A DNA stretch of 64,000 bases from Flavobacterium humi (GCF_004745595.1 NZ_SRLH01000002.1:310001-374000); one strand, 5' to 3'; positions 9,786 to 22,322 are shown, numbered from the stretch's first letter. The notes: generated by a model from the sequence alone, not told the origin. Made by a program: numbers and translations.

Positions 9786-11402
9786 TTAGTTTTTGATGAT
9801 TTTTCCGTTTTGTTTTTTTCCAGCCGAAGCAATAGCATAATGATAAATACCGCTGCTCCAATTCTTTACCGGAATGTACTGGATAAAAGCGTTTAAATTT
9901 TGCCTGAAGATAATTTGCCCAATGCTATTGTACACGACAATTTCCGACCCGAGACTTTCGCCCGGGCAGGTAACCGTTACAAAATCTGAAGCCGGATTGG
10001 GATATACATTGAATTTTTCCTGTGTAAAGCTGGGAGCCGACAAAGCCCTGTTCAAGGCTAGCTGGAAATCAGGGATGCCATAGCCGTAATTGTTATTGGG
10101 TGCAGTAAACCTATCTGCCGATTCTTTTATGATCCGCACGATTTCCGCATTGGTTTTAGTAGGGAAAGCAGACCAGAAAGAAGTGATGGCTCCTGCCAAA
10201 ATAGGGCTGGCAAAGGAAGTGCCGTTGTTTGTCCCTATACTTCCGGTTTGGGTTGCCACAACAGCTGCAACGCCCATTGCCATTAGGTCGGGTTTGATCC
10301 GCCCGTCAAATGAAGGCCCTATGGAACTGAACCCGCCTTTTACCTCGGCGGCATTTACAGCGCCTACCGTCAGGTTTAAAGCAGCATCTCCAGGAACAGC
10401 AATATGCGGATTAACCGTACTCCCTGAATTCCCTGCGGAAGTAACGCAGATCATCCCTCTTGTGAAAGCAATATCTGCAGCCCGGGAAACAAATGATGTG
10501 GTCCCGTTCATATCATCGTATGTATAACTGTAATTAGGATTATCATAAGTGAAATAGCCCAATGAGGTGTTAATGACATCCACACCCAAACTATCGGCCA
10601 TTTCCGCAGCTTCAACCCAATTGCTTTCTTCCAACGGGCTTTCGCTGCTTACGTCTTCGGTAATGAATAGATAATAATGGGCATCGGGCGCCGTTCCCAC
10701 CAATTGCCCGCTGACATATCCGCCCATATCGGACAAAACCTGTGTCCCGTGCTGGTAACCTGTATAAGGATCGGGCGAATCGTGTACAAAATCATAGCCT
10801 CCCAATATCAGCCCGTTATCCCGAAGCCGCTGAAAAGGTGTTGTGGTATTCACTCCCGGAAAACCGGCATCCATAATGGCAATGATTTTCCCTGCGCCGG
10901 TATAATTTTGCTGGTGCAGGATATGTGCGTTGAGCATTTGAACCTGATTGGCGGAAGTCCCGTAATCGTAATTGGCCTGGATGTCTAAAAATTTATTGGA
11001 AGGTTTTGTTTTTCCTGTTGTTACAGATTTCCGTCCTCCAGGATTTAACGAATGATTGGCATACTGCACATGATCTACAAAAGACAGCACTGTCAAAGCG
11101 TTTATATTGGCCTGTGTGCCTTTAATATGCAAAGCATTGAGCCATTTCGACTTGGCCAGGACCGTAATCCCGGCCGATGCGGTAATCTGGTCTATATAAG
11201 GCTGGTGCAAAGGCACATCGCGGATGTCCAATGCGATATTTTGGGCAGTCCTTCTGTCCAATGCCTTTTGTGAAAGCATTTGCAGCGGATTATCGTAATA
11301 ATATTGAGCATTTGGTTTTGCATTAAAGAAAATCCAGGCATCTTCCTGGGAAAATGAGGATATCGAAATCAAACCGAAAACAAACAGTAGTATTCTTTTC
11401 AT
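9786..11402 (-). CDS. Subtilisin-like serine protease with T9SS type A signal
   Basis: This is a secreted S8-family protease of 538 residues with a signal peptide of about 19 residues. The catalytic triad is visible: Asp178 in IAIMDAGFPG, His218 in YQHGTQV and Ser396 in GTSFASP, with oxyanion Asn325 in TSAGN. Residues 20-140 form an N-terminal region before the catalytic core. The last 75 residues (VYPNPASD, then VYNSIGQ, then SGIYHY) are a type A T9SS sorting domain, so the enzyme is expected outside the cell or on its surface. A -7-like box (TATCTTTG, complement of 11425-11432) lies 22 bases upstream, suggesting its own promoter downstream of mnmA. Confidence 0.92.
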   Translation of the reverse strand: MKRILLFVFGLISISSFSQEDAWIFFNAKPNAQYYYDNPLQMLSQKALDRRTAQNIALDIRDVPLHQPYIDQITASAGITVLAKSKWLNALHIKGTQANINALTVLSFVDHVQYANHSLNPGGRKSVTTGKTKPSNKFLDIQANYDYGTSANQVQMLNAHILHQQNYTGAGKIIAIMDAGFPGVNTTTPFQRLRDNGLILGGYDFVHDSPDPYTGYQHGTQVLSDMGGYVSGQLVGTAPDAHYYLFITEDVSSESPLEESNWVEAAEMADSLGVDVINTSLGYFTYDNPNYSYTYDDMNGTTSFVSRAADIAFTRGMICVTSAGNSGSTVNPHIAVPGDAALNLTVGAVNAAEVKGGFSSIGPSFDGRIKPDLMAMGVAAVVATQTGSIGTNNGTSFASPILAGAITSFWSAFPTKTNAEIVRIIKESADRFTAPNNNYGYGIPDFQLALNRALSAPSFTQEKFNVYPNPASDFVTVTCPGESLGSEIVVYNSIGQIIFRQNLNAFIQYIPVKNWSSGIYHYAIASAGKKQNGKIIKN

Positions 11403-11459
11403 TGCCTGTACATTTGGAATACTCCAAAGATACGTAAAGCGGATTAAAAACTGAAAAAT

Positions 11460-12647
11460 TTATGAGATTACGCCGGAACCAATAAGCTCATCCCCAATAT
11501 GCCAGGATACGAATTGTCCTTGTGTGATGGCAGACTGGGCAGCATCAAACGCTACATACATTCCGTTTTCAAATTGATGCAATGTGGCTTTTTGCAATTC
11601 CTGACGGTAGCGGATACGTGCCATTACCTCCATTTTTTGCCCGTTGGACAACGCCAGGTCTGGCCGGATCCAATGGATCTCATCATTAGCGACAAACAAT
11701 GCTTTTTTGAATAATCCCGGATGGCTATGTCCCTGTCCCGTGTAAATGGTGTTGGTTGCTACATCGGTGGCAATAATGAACAAGGCTTCTTTCGTACCGC
11801 CAACATTCAATCCTTTGCGCTGACCGATGGTAAAATAATGGGCACCCTGGTGTTTCCCGACAACTTTGGCCACTTCGGGAGTATATTGGATGTTCGCTGC
11901 TTCAAAAGCTAGTTTTTCTTCGATTGAATCAAAATTGACCGTTTTTTGATCATAAATAGCATTATCGGCATCTACCTCAAAAATCAAACCGTCTTTAGGC
12001 TGCAGCTGTTGTTGCAGGAATTCCGGCAAACGCACTTTCCCAATGAAACATAATCCCTGGGAATCTTTTTTCTCGGCAGTGATCAATTCCATTTTTGCAG
12101 CAATTTCGCGTACTTCCGGTTTTGTCAATGCTCCGATGGGGAACAATGATTTCGCCAATTGGTCCTGTGAGAGCTGGCATAGAAAATACGATTGGTCCTT
12201 GTTATCATCTACCCCTGAAAGCAATTGATACATAGGTTTCCCATCTACTTCTATTTCACCTTTACGGCAATAATGCCCGGTGGCCACATAATCCGCGCCA
12301 AGCGAAAGCGCTATTTTCATAAAAACATCGAACTTGATTTCGCGATTGCACAAAACATCCGGGTTTGGGGTGCGCCCTTTTTCATATTCGCTGAACATAT
12401 AGTCAACGATTTTCTCTTTGTATTGCTCGCTTAAATCGACTGTTTGAAACGGAATCCCCAATTTTTGGGCTACCAATAAGGCATCGTTACTGTCTTCCAG
12501 CCAAGGGCATTCATTAGAAATCGTAACCGAGTCGTCGTGCCAGTTTTTCATAAAAAGGCCAATGACTTCATAGCCCTGTTCCTTTAATAAGTAAGCAGCA
12601 ACACTAGAATCAACACCTCCTGAAAGACCCACAACAACACGTTTCAT
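11460..12647 (-). CDS. mnmA: tRNA-specific 2-thiouridylase MnmA
   Basis: MnmA adds sulfur to uridine 34 of tRNAs for Lys, Glu and Gln. The protein has 395 residues. It opens with an ATP-pyrophosphatase P-loop (GLSGGVDSS, residues 7-15) and has the two catalytic Cys of the family: Cys100 in [10 protein letters not shown] and Cys200 in QGLCFIGKV. The C-terminal tRNA-binding barrel is complete. Length is slightly above the bacterial norm of about 370. It lies between two T9SS cargo genes with no functional link to them. Confidence 0.95.
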   Translation of the reverse strand: MKRVVVGLSGGVDSSVAAYLLKEQGYEVIGLFMKNWHDDSVTISNECPWLEDSNDALLVAQKLGIPFQTVDLSEQYKEKIVDYMFSEYEKGRTPNPDVLCNREIKFDVFMKIALSLGADYVATGHYCRKGEIEVDGKPMYQLLSGVDDNKDQSYFLCQLSQDQLAKSLFPIGALTKPEVREIAAKMELITAEKKDSQGLCFIGKVRLPEFLQQQLQPKDGLIFEVDADNAIYDQKTVNFDSIEEKLAFEAANIQYTPEVAKVVGKHQGAHYFTIGQRKGLNVGGTKEALFIIATDVATNTIYTGQGHSHPGLFKKALFVANDEIHWIRPDLALSNGQKMEVMARIRYRQELQKATLHQFENGMYVAFDAAQSAITQGQFVSWHIGDELIGSGVIS

Positions 12648-12668
12648 AATAAATTGAGTTTAAGGGTG

Positions 12669-12702
12669 CAAAGGTAGAAATATTTATTCTTACAATTTCA
12701 AA
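12669..12702 (-). promoter_or_regulatory. Candidate mnmA promoter
   Basis: On the minus strand a TTTG (12702-12699) is followed after 22 bases by TACCTTTG (12676-12669), matching the Bacteroidetes -33/-7 pattern. The -7 box is 21 bases from the mnmA start. Confidence 0.5.
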
Positions 12703-12710
12703 TCAAAAAC

Positions 12711-12737
12711 AAAAGCCACCAGAATATGGTGGCTTTT
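12711..12737 (-). terminator. Terminator after the large repeat protein
   Basis: The perfect stem AAAAGCCACC/GGTGGCTTTT has a 7-base loop and lies 22 bases after the stop of the 1579-residue gene, separating it from mnmA. Confidence 0.85.
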
Positions 12738-12759
12738 AACAAAAGTTTAAATAAAACGA

Positions 12760-15700
12760 TTACTCTTTGATGACTTTTATCATTTTAGAAACGTCTCCTG
12801 AAGATACTTTTAAGAAGTAAACGCCGTCAGCCAATCCTGACATATCGATTTCTTCCTTATTGGAATTTAATTTTTTCGTAAAAATTTGTTTCCCTACAAT
12901 ATTATAGATGACAACATTTGTCAATCTGTCTGAGTAGGATATTTTCAGGATATTTTCAACAACAGGGTTTGGATAATACGTTAAGGAATTTAAATCAAAT
13001 TCTTCATTACCCAAGAAAGTCTGCACGGTAATAGCTACACTTGCGGTACTTTGGCAGCCTGCAATAGTTTGCGTGGCATAATACGTCGTGTTATTGGTAA
13101 CGACTGTTCCATTAGGCAGAGGGTTTATGGCCGAAGCAGCATCCGAAGCGGAAGCATACCAGGTAATTCCCGTACCAACCACTACAATGTCTGCAACCGT
13201 TTGGTTAGAAGCCAATGATTGTGGCGATACTCCTGTTGGTGCTATCGAATTGATGGTAAATACAAAAGGATCACTGGCACATCCGAAAGTACCTGCGTTG
13301 TAATCTGACACGATCAAAGTATGTGTTCCCTGGTTCAGCACACCAATAGTAGGCCCGAAATTTGATCCGTCGATACTGTAGTAAGGCGTATTCGGCACGT
13401 TAGACAATACCGGGGTAACTGTCGTTGGACCACATAATATGTTTGGAGTAACGGCAGTAATCACTCCTTTGATTGGAATAGTTACTGTAAGATCCCCAGA
13501 AGCTGTCGCATTACCGCATCGGTCCTGAACACTGATTCTATACACACCAGTGGCATTGATTGTAAAGGTACTCGAAGCCGAATACGTTCCAAACGTAGTA
13601 CAACCGGCACCGTTACACAATGCGTAGGTATATGGCCCGCCGTTTCCACCACCACCAAATCCGGCAATAACAGCTGATCCGGAGCAATCCAATGCAGTAC
13701 TTGTCGTTATGGTTGGCGCTGTTCCTAAAGTTCCTAAGGTAATATTTGCCGAATCGACACTTGTACCACAAGCATCAATGGCTCTTACAATATAAGTGCC
13801 TGCAGCCAGCCCTGTAAAAATAGTGCTCGCCTGAGGGCCAGTAATTACCGTCATAGTCGGTTGGTTTACCAATGTATAAGTGATTGGCAATGATCCTCCG
13901 GTTGAAGATCCTACCACAACACCATTGCTTCCGCTGGTACAAGAACCTGTAGCTGTTCCTGCTGCTGTAAGGGCTGTCACAGTAGAAGTAACCGTAGCCG
14001 TAGCCGTACCAATAGCACCGCATTTGTCAATGATTCGGACAGTATAAGTAGCTGCTGCCACATTATTGAATACCGGGCTTGCCTGAGGGCCTGCTACCAG
14101 TACTGTATTTGCTGCGTTATATAAAGCATAGGTAAATGTTCCTCCTGCTAAAGTTGCCCCTGTTCCAGGTGTGGCCGTTACTTTTCCTGTCGAACCTGCC
14201 GCACAAGACGCAATAACTGCCGTAGTAACCGTAGGCACTGCTGAAGAAGGGAATAACAATGCAACGCCTGAAGTTGTCGTATTGCCGCAAGCATCCGTAA
14301 CACGTACAAAATAACCTGTTGCGCTTGCCGCTACCCCGTTGAAGGTTGTTGCTGTTTGCGGGCCTGCTACAACTGCTGCCGAAACAGCATCGATTAAAGT
14401 ATACGAATAAGGTGCCAATCCGCCGGTAGCCGCAGTAGTCACTTTAATAACTCCCGTATTGCTGCTCGCGCAAGAGGCAGTTGTAGCACTTATTACTGCG
14501 TTGGTAAGAGCTGTTGGGTTATTGATGGTAACTGTAACTGTTGATACGTTTCCACAAACATCGGTAACCCTTACAGTATGCGATGGCGTTCCTGCCACAG
14601 GAGTCACTATGGAAAACACATTGCTTGATTGCGGAGCTACAATTTGTACCGTATTGGCAGCATCGTACAACGCATAAGTATAAGGTCCTCCTCCACTACC
14701 TGCCGGTATTGGTCCTCCAGGTGTAAAATTCTGCGGGCTTGTTACAATAATCTGTGCATTATAGTTAGCACCACTACATGACACTACCGATCCTCCTGCA
14801 GCCGGAGTAAAAGCTCCTGCAGCCGTAATAGTAGTAGTGGCTGTACCTGTTGCTCCGCATTGGTCTACGATCTGAACCGTATAGGCTCCAGCTTGTAATC
14901 CTGTAAAAATTGGAGATAGCTGGTTAGGTCTTATTGTCGGAGAAGGCGCTATTAATGAAAATTGATACACACCTCCCTGGTTTCCTGTTGCAGCCAAAGC
15001 GGTAATCGTACCACTGCTTACAGCACAACTGGATGTATTGGTAACTGTTAAAGTCGGAGCAGTTGTTGACGGCAACGTCAAAGGAGCACCGATAGTTACC
15101 TGAGTCCCACAGGCATCAGTAATGACTATGGTATAACTGCCTGTTGGCAAATTATTGAAAATCCGGCTTGATTGCGGTGCTACCGTAACTGGCGAAGGAG
15201 CCGTTATTTCATACATGAAAGGAGCCAAACCTGTAGTAGGCTGCGCTACCGTAATTTGTCCGGTAGAACCCGCTGAACACGAAGCCACAATTGTTGAACC
15301 TGCCGGGAAAGCCAATGCAACCGGTGCGCCTACCGCAACAACTCCCGTTACCGGCACTCCGCAGGCATCAATCATCCTTACGGTATAAGATCCTTGGTTT
15401 AATCCTGTAAATACAGTACTGGTAGAGTTCGCCACATTACTTCCTTGCACAGGCCGTATCGCTCCACCAGGACTAATCAGTTCAAATGTGAATGGCCCGA
15501 TACTGGTAGCACTCGGTGCCACTGTAATACTTCCTTTGGCTGAAGCTCCACAACTGGCAACTGTTGTCGTTGTAAAAGAAGGAGCGGTTGCAGCGTTTAC
15601 CGTAACAGCACTTGTAACCTGGGTACCACAGGCATCCGTAAGACGCACAGTATAAGCTCCCGGAGGCAAGTTTTCAAATAAATTGCTTGTTTGTGCCGGT

Positions 15701-17499
15701 CTCAACACTGGAGATGGCGCTATCAATTCAAAAGTATAAGGAGAACCTCCACCTGCTGCAGAGATTTGAGCCTCGATTGATCCCGTAGCACCATTAGGGC
15801 ATGATAAGGTTGTAAAAGCGGTTCCGAATGTCGGAGCGGCCGCAACCCCAATACTAACGGTTGATGTACCTACATTGCCACAAGCATCTTTTACAGCTAC
15901 TGTATAGGTTCCCGGGAACAGGTTTTCAAAAACAGAACTGTTTTGAAATGGACGGGATACCGGAGAAGGCGAAATCAAAGCATATTGAAAAACGCCTGGC
16001 GATCCGTTACCACTCAAACCGGTCGCAGCCGTAGCTGTCACATTCAATGTTCCGGTGGCAGTTCCTGCACAAGAGGCACTCGCTATTGCTGTCGCGGTTG
16101 GCGCCGTACTTGGGGTCAATGTAAAAGTAGCCCTTCTTTTCTTACCACAGGCATCCGTTCCTTCGAGCGTATATACCCCCGGTAATAAATTGGTAAACGT
16201 ATAATAGTAATTTGCCGTAGCCGGATCTCTCAAAACCGTAGGCTGAGGCCCCACAACAACAGGTGAACTGGCCACCAAAGCCAATGTATAAGGCGGTGCC
16301 GTACCGTTAATCATAAAAGTCCCGGTTCCCGTAGCAGATCCTGAACAGGAAGACTGGAGATTCTGGATAGTCAATCCTATGGTAGAATTGGTAGCAACCT
16401 GTGTCACCGTTACTGTATTGGTAGCTGCCTTGCCACAGGCATCGGTAACTTTAATCGTATAACCGCCTGGCTGTAGCCCCGTAAAAACATTAGAAGACTG
16501 AGAAGCCCTTATCATAGGGGAAGGAGAAACCAACTCATACATATAAGGAGGCGTTCCTCCGGTTACACCGGGTGTCGTGGCACCGATATCCGTAACAGTA
16601 ATTGTCCCTCCGTTGCTATCGGAACAAGATGGCGTCAATAGGATTCCCGCCGTATTTACAGAAGGAGGAGAATCATTGAAGACTACTTTTTTCCTGATAT
16701 CCGATTTACAGCCGTTCATGTCTGTTGTGGTCAGAGTAGTATAATAAGTACCTTGAGTAACATATGTATGATTTGGGCTTACTGCTGTTGAAGTCGATCC
16801 GTCTCCAAAATTCCACAAATAAGTATTAGGTAAAAAAGTAGAAACCGAACTGTTCGTAAAAGTAAAAGCACCTGCACATGCAGACGAATTAGTAATGGTA
16901 AAGTTTGGTTTGTTATCAAAAATTCCAGGCGTGGAATTCAAATTAGGGCTTTCCGGGTTATCCGTAAACTGGATACTGAACAGTAATGGTGTCGTGTTAC
17001 TAAACTGGTCAACGATAATTACATACCAGTTCCCGCTGACTACATCCACTCCCGGGTTGAATTGTGTTGAGGCATAGTTTGGGCTTGCCATTCCGGTTCC
17101 GCCAGGGATTCCGAAAGTAGTTCCCGTTCCCGCAAAATTACAGCTCAATTGTGTTTTCGCATCACAATTTGCCACTCCCGGAGCACCTGCTAAAGCAAAT
17201 AAACTCCAGTCGAAATCCGAATTGCTGGGTAAACCATCTAAAGTAAATGGCCGAATCACAAAGTTGAGCTTACCGTTGGCTTTCGCTTGAAAAGCCACCC
17301 AGATACTATTGTGCTCAATTCCACCGCAAGCCAGTTGTTCTAGTTTTGAACCAACGCCGCTTGGATTAAACGATTGCGTATTCCCGCAGACAATCACAGC
17401 GTTTGAGCAATCAGACTGTGACCATCCGGAAAAAAACATCAACGTCGTCATCAAAAATGCAAAGTAGACACTTTTGGAAAAAGTAATTGATTTTTTCAT
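12760..17499 (-). CDS. Large T9SS surface protein with PKD and about 12 Cys-containing repeats
   Basis: The protein has 1579 residues. A signal peptide (1-27) is followed by a Cys-rich globular domain (28-200) and a PKD domain near 200-280 (LWNFGDGST, then YVTQGTYYTTL). From about 285 to 1345 come twelve repeats of 75-105 residues. Each starts with SC...GxI, has a central YxLxxPSP or LYNAANTV segment, then a GxYTVRxxDACG motif. A divergent thirteenth unit and an Ig-like segment (TWYASASD) follow. The C-terminus from 1505 (YYPNPVVEN, then GVYFLKV) is a type A T9SS domain. The repeats resemble those of SprB-type adhesins, though SprB itself is much longer. The paired Cys could form one disulfide per repeat. 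The likely role is adhesion or a surface layer. Confidence 0.85.
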   Translation of the reverse strand: MKKSITFSKSVYFAFLMTTLMFFSGWSQSDCSNAVIVCGNTQSFNPSGVGSKLEQLACGGIEHNSIWVAFQAKANGKLNFVIRPFTLDGLPSNSDFDWSLFALAGAPGVANCDAKTQLSCNFAGTGTTFGIPGGTGMASPNYASTQFNPGVDVVSGNWYVIIVDQFSNTTPLLFSIQFTDNPESPNLNSTPGIFDNKPNFTITNSSACAGAFTFTNSSVSTFLPNTYLWNFGDGSTSTAVSPNHTYVTQGTYYTTLTTTDMNGCKSDIRKKVVFNDSPPSVNTAGILLTPSCSDSNGGTITVTDIGATTPGVTGGTPPYMYELVSPSPMIRASQSSNVFTGLQPGGYTIKVTDACGKAATNTVTVTQVATNSTIGLTIQNLQSSCSGSATGTGTFMINGTAPPYTLALVASSPVVVGPQPTVLRDPATANYYYTFTNLLPGVYTLEGTDACGKKRRATFTLTPSTAPTATAIASASCAGTATGTLNVTATAATGLSGNGSPGVFQYALISPSPVSRPFQNSSVFENLFPGTYTVAVKDACGNVGTSTVSIGVAAAPTFGTAFTTLSCPNGATGSIEAQISAAGGGSPYTFELIAPSPVLRPAQTSNLFENLPPGAYTVRLTDACGTQVTSAVTVNAATAPSFTTTTVASCGASAKGSITVAPSATSIGPFTFELISPGGAIRPVQGSNVANSTSTVFTGLNQGSYTVRMIDACGVPVTGVVAVGAPVALAFPAGSTIVASCSAGSTGQITVAQPTTGLAPFMYEITAPSPVTVAPQSSRIFNNLPTGSYTIVITDACGTQVTIGAPLTLPSTTAPTLTVTNTSSCAVSSGTITALAATGNQGGVYQFSLIAPSPTIRPNQLSPIFTGLQAGAYTVQIVDQCGATGTATTTITAAGAFTPAAGGSVVSCSGANYNAQIIVTSPQNFTPGGPIPAGSGGGPYTYALYDAANTVQIVAPQSSNVFSIVTPVAGTPSHTVRVTDVCGNVSTVTVTINNPTALTNAVISATTASCASSNTGVIKVTTAATGGLAPYSYTLIDAVSAAVVAGPQTATTFNGVAASATGYFVRVTDACGNTTTSGVALLFPSSAVPTVTTAVIASCAAGSTGKVTATPGTGATLAGGTFTYALYNAANTVLVAGPQASPVFNNVAAATYTVRIIDKCGAIGTATATVTSTVTALTAAGTATGSCTSGSNGVVVGSSTGGSLPITYTLVNQPTMTVITGPQASTIFTGLAAGTYIVRAIDACGTSVDSANITLGTLGTAPTITTSTALDCSGSAVIAGFGGGGNGGPYTYALCNGAGCTTFGTYSASSTFTINATGVYRISVQDRCGNATASGDLTVTIPIKGVITAVTPNILCGPTTVTPVLSNVPNTPYYSIDGSNFGPTIGVLNQGTHTLIVSDYNAGTFGCASDPFVFTINSIAPTGVSPQSLASNQTVADIVVVGTGITWYASASDAASAINPLPNGTVVTNNTTYYATQTIAGCQSTASVAITVQTFLGNEEFDLNSLTYYPNPVVENILKISYSDRLTNVVIYNIVGKQIFTKKLNSNKEEIDMSGLADGVYFLKVSSGDVSKMIKVIKE

Positions 17500-17572
17500 A
17501 GATTTTTTCTTACTAATTTAGTAAAAGAAATACTATGATTTTAAAATTTTCTTAAAAATAATGATAAATATA

Positions 17573-18328
17573 CTATTTTTTAACTTTTAAGCTGGGTTTT
17601 CCGTAACCATTTATGGTATCCGCATTCATTTTCCTAACCAATTTTCCTTTCTCAAAATACTGCCAAATTCCTTTTTTCTTGTCATTTTTGAAGGCACCTG
17701 TAATGACAATATTCCCAGCTTCATCGTACACTTTATAAGGCCCTTCCATCAATCCTTTGACAAATGTGGATTCCTCTATAAGCTTTCCTTCCTGGTTGTA
17801 TTTTTTGGCTACGCCTTCTTTAAGATTATTTTTATAAGGTATTTCTTCCCCCAATTTGCCGTTTGTGTAAAATACTTTTCGTATCCCTTCGATTTTATCA
17901 TCTACATAATTCTCAACAGACATAATGGCTTTGGTTCCTTTATGGTAGTATTTCCAGGCACCCTGGCGTAGTTTATTGATAATATTCCCTTCACTTACCT
18001 TATTCTTCTTTTCGTCGAAAAAAACAGTGTACGCGCCACCTTTCCCGTCGAATTCCCGAGTCGCCATGACAATTTTCTTGTCACTGTTTGCATAGTACGT
18101 AAACAGCCCTACTTCCTTGCCATGATTGAACTTCCCTTCGTAACGGAGCAATTTGGAATCTTCATAAAAACCATTCCACAACCCGTGGCGCTCTCCTTTG
18201 CTATCTAAGGCATTAGGGGCCGGCTGTGTTTTTACGGCCTCGTTTTTGGGTTCGGTTTGCGAAAATCCTAATGAAAAAGATAAGAGTGCAATGTAAAAAA
18301 ATAGGGTTTTGATTCTGATAATGGCCAT
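17573..18328 (-). CDS. MORN-like repeat protein (YwqK-type), exported
   Basis: The protein has 251 residues, with a signal peptide ending near residue 24 (GFSQ). It carries about six short repeats of the MORN/YwqK kind, such as GERHGLWNGFYE, RQGAWKYYHKG, IEGIRKVFYTNG, KEGVAKKYNQEG, MEGPYKVYDEAG and KKGIWQYFEKG. Such proteins are often annotated as YwqK-family antitoxins, but nothing here suggests a toxin, and the signal peptide argues for a periplasmic or outer-membrane location. It lies downstream of yidC on the same strand, separated by a terminator. Function is unknown. Confidence 0.8.
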   Translation of the reverse strand: MAIIRIKTLFFYIALLSFSLGFSQTEPKNEAVKTQPAPNALDSKGERHGLWNGFYEDSKLLRYEGKFNHGKEVGLFTYYANSDKKIVMATREFDGKGGAYTVFFDEKKNKVSEGNIINKLRQGAWKYYHKGTKAIMSVENYVDDKIEGIRKVFYTNGKLGEEIPYKNNLKEGVAKKYNQEGKLIEESTFVKGLMEGPYKVYDEAGNIVITGAFKNDKKKGIWQYFEKGKLVRKMNADTINGYGKPSLKVKK

Positions 18329-18450
18329 GTCTATGATTGATAAGGTTGAATAATGTATTAACTCTAAAATAGTCTTTTTATTTCAAATGCTGCTTTATTT
18401 CAAAAGGCAAAAGAGAACATTGAGCTATTTTCTGGTATATCTTCTTAAAA

Positions 18451-18479
18451 AAAATCATCCGTTTTTTGCGGATGATTTT
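18451..18479 (-). terminator. Terminator after yidC
   Basis: The perfect 11-bp stem AAAATCATCCG/CGGATGATTTT has a 7-base loop and lies immediately after the yidC stop codon. Confidence 0.85.
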
Positions 18480-18484
18480 TTGTT

Positions 18485-20371
18485 TTATTTTTTCTTTTGC
18501 TGTGCTTTTTGCGCTTCTGCCTGTTCCATTGCCTGTTGCAGTTTTTGCTGGAACTTTCCTGGTTTTTTAGGCTCTTTCAGTTTGTTTTCCTGAATTTGGG
18601 CATGTATCTTATTGCTGTCTACAATATAATTTTTAATGACAAACATAATCCCGATGGTGATCAGGTTTGAAATAAAGTTATACAAACTCAATCCGGAACC
18701 GTAACTGTTAAAGAAAATCAACATCATGATCGGCGAGATATAAATCATCATTTTCATGATTTTGCCCATATCCGGCATACCGTCTTGTTGCGGAGCGGCC
18801 ATTTGCTGGTCTCCGGTGGTCATCCTCATATAGAAAAAGATGGCTATGGCAGCTAGGATCGGGAACAAACTCACGTGGTCTCCATACAATGGAATCCTGA
18901 AAGGCAATTTGAATATCTGGTCAAAAGAAGACAAATCATCAGCCCAAAGGAAACTTTTCTGCCTTAATTCGAAAGCAGAAGGGAAAAACTGGAACGAAGC
19001 ATACATGAACGGGATTTGTATCAAAGCCGGAATACAGCCCGCCATCGGGTTAACCCCTGCCTTGTTGTACAATTTCATCGTTTCCTGTTGTTTTTTCATC
19101 GGATCCTTAGAGAATTTCTCATTCAATTCTGTAATTTCAGGACGCAATACTTTCATTTTCGCCTGGGACAGGAACGATTTATAGGTAATAGGTGACATGG
19201 CCAGTTTTATAATAACCGTAAAGATTATAATGGCGATACCGTATGAGATATAAGAAGTCAGGAAGTTGAACAACGGACTGAAGATGTATTTGTTGATCCA
19301 TCCGAAAATACCCCAACCTAATGGAATGATCTTATCCAGGTTTTTCTCGTATTTCTTTAAAGTAGTATAATCCGTAGGCCCGAAGTACCAATTCATTTTG
19401 TAGTTTATCTCGCCGTTACTGAATGCCAACGGGACATTTGCCTTGAATTGTTTGGTAAAAACGGTATCTATTTTTTCGTCGCTCACTAAATTGCTTGAAT
19501 GCAGTTTTGAGGTTGCAAACGGCTTGTCTGTCACTAAAATAGAAGAAAAGAAATGCTGCTTAAAAGCAATATAGCTTACTTTTTCAGGAGTTTCCTCGCT
19601 GTCTTTCCCGGCGCCTACATTATTGACTTTACCGTCTTCGTATTCGTAACGGATATCAGCATACCTGTTTTCGTAAGAAATGCTCTTTTCGTTGCGGTAT
19701 GATTTCAAATCCCACTCCAAATCCAATGGTTTGGAACTGTTCAGGGTTTTACTCAAGCCTTGTGACTGCACATCGAAATCGAGCATGTAATCGTTCGGTT
19801 TCAGGACATACCTGTATTCCAGGAATTCATTGGCTCCTGCTTTGAGTTTCATTGAAAGTACCTGGTCATTGCCCACTTTTGATAAAGTCGGTTCAAAAAA
19901 CATATCTTTAGTACTTAAGATCCTGTTGTCCTGCGTTTGAAGCTGGATATTCAAGCTTGAATTATTGTCTTTAATCAATTCGACTAATTTTCCTGAATCT
20001 TTAGAGAACCTTTTGAAGTTTTTAAGGGTAACACCGGCAATATAACCACCTTTATTGGCAATTTTCAGTGTCAACACCTCGTTCTCCAAGGTTGTAAAGC
20101 CCTCTTTCGCAGATGGCAATGTGGCAGAATAGGCAAAATTCCCTAATGTTGTTTTCATTTTGGCCAATTGCGCCGAATCTGTGGCGACAGCAGCAACTGC
20201 AGGAGTAGTAGCTGTTTCTGCTTTTTTGGCATTTTCAACTTGTTCTTTTTTGGCTTTTTCAGCATCAATTTCAGCTTGTGTAGGCTGGTTTTGATACATG
20301 ATCCACATCATGATACCGAAAATAAGGGTAAAACCAATAATTGAATTAAGATCTAATTTCTTCTTTTCCAT
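18485..20371 (-). CDS. yidC: Membrane protein insertase YidC
   Basis: YidC inserts and folds inner-membrane proteins, alone or with SecYEG. The protein has 628 residues: one N-terminal transmembrane helix (about 8-24), a large periplasmic beta-domain (to about 345), then the conserved core of five helices with YGIAIIIFTVIIKL, an MSPITYKSFLSQ segment and GCIPALIQIPFMYASF. The C-terminal tail is rich in Lys and Gln, usual for ribosome contact. It lies 118 bases downstream of pyrG, an order common in flavobacteria. Confidence 0.95.
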   Translation of the reverse strand: MEKKKLDLNSIIGFTLIFGIMMWIMYQNQPTQAEIDAEKAKKEQVENAKKAETATTPAVAAVATDSAQLAKMKTTLGNFAYSATLPSAKEGFTTLENEVLTLKIANKGGYIAGVTLKNFKRFSKDSGKLVELIKDNNSSLNIQLQTQDNRILSTKDMFFEPTLSKVGNDQVLSMKLKAGANEFLEYRYVLKPNDYMLDFDVQSQGLSKTLNSSKPLDLEWDLKSYRNEKSISYENRYADIRYEYEDGKVNNVGAGKDSEETPEKVSYIAFKQHFFSSILVTDKPFATSKLHSSNLVSDEKIDTVFTKQFKANVPLAFSNGEINYKMNWYFGPTDYTTLKKYEKNLDKIIPLGWGIFGWINKYIFSPLFNFLTSYISYGIAIIIFTVIIKLAMSPITYKSFLSQAKMKVLRPEITELNEKFSKDPMKKQQETMKLYNKAGVNPMAGCIPALIQIPFMYASFQFFPSAFELRQKSFLWADDLSSFDQIFKLPFRIPLYGDHVSLFPILAAIAIFFYMRMTTGDQQMAAPQQDGMPDMGKIMKMMIYISPIMMLIFFNSYGSGLSLYNFISNLITIGIMFVIKNYIVDSNKIHAQIQENKLKEPKKPGKFQQKLQQAMEQAEAQKAQQKKK

Positions 20372-20489
20372 TTAAATTTAATTTTGCTTTAAGCATTAGG
20401 CTTTAAGCGTAAGCATTCTGTTAGTCTGTAAAATGTTTGGTTTGTTACCAAAAAACATTCAACTCCTATATCATGGCATGATCATGCCT

Positions 20490-22220
<1,731 letters not shown>

Positions 22221-22322
22221 TTAACCCTCTCTTTTACATTTATTTACAAATCCAAAATCACCCCGAAGATACAAAACAAACTTTAAATTTGATTACTTGA
22301 TTTAAGGTGGAAACCGATAATT

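Noticed and set aside
17573..18328. Toxin-antitoxin reading of the YwqK-like protein
   Set aside because: It has a signal peptide and no neighbouring toxin-like gene; the YwqK name alone is not evidence.
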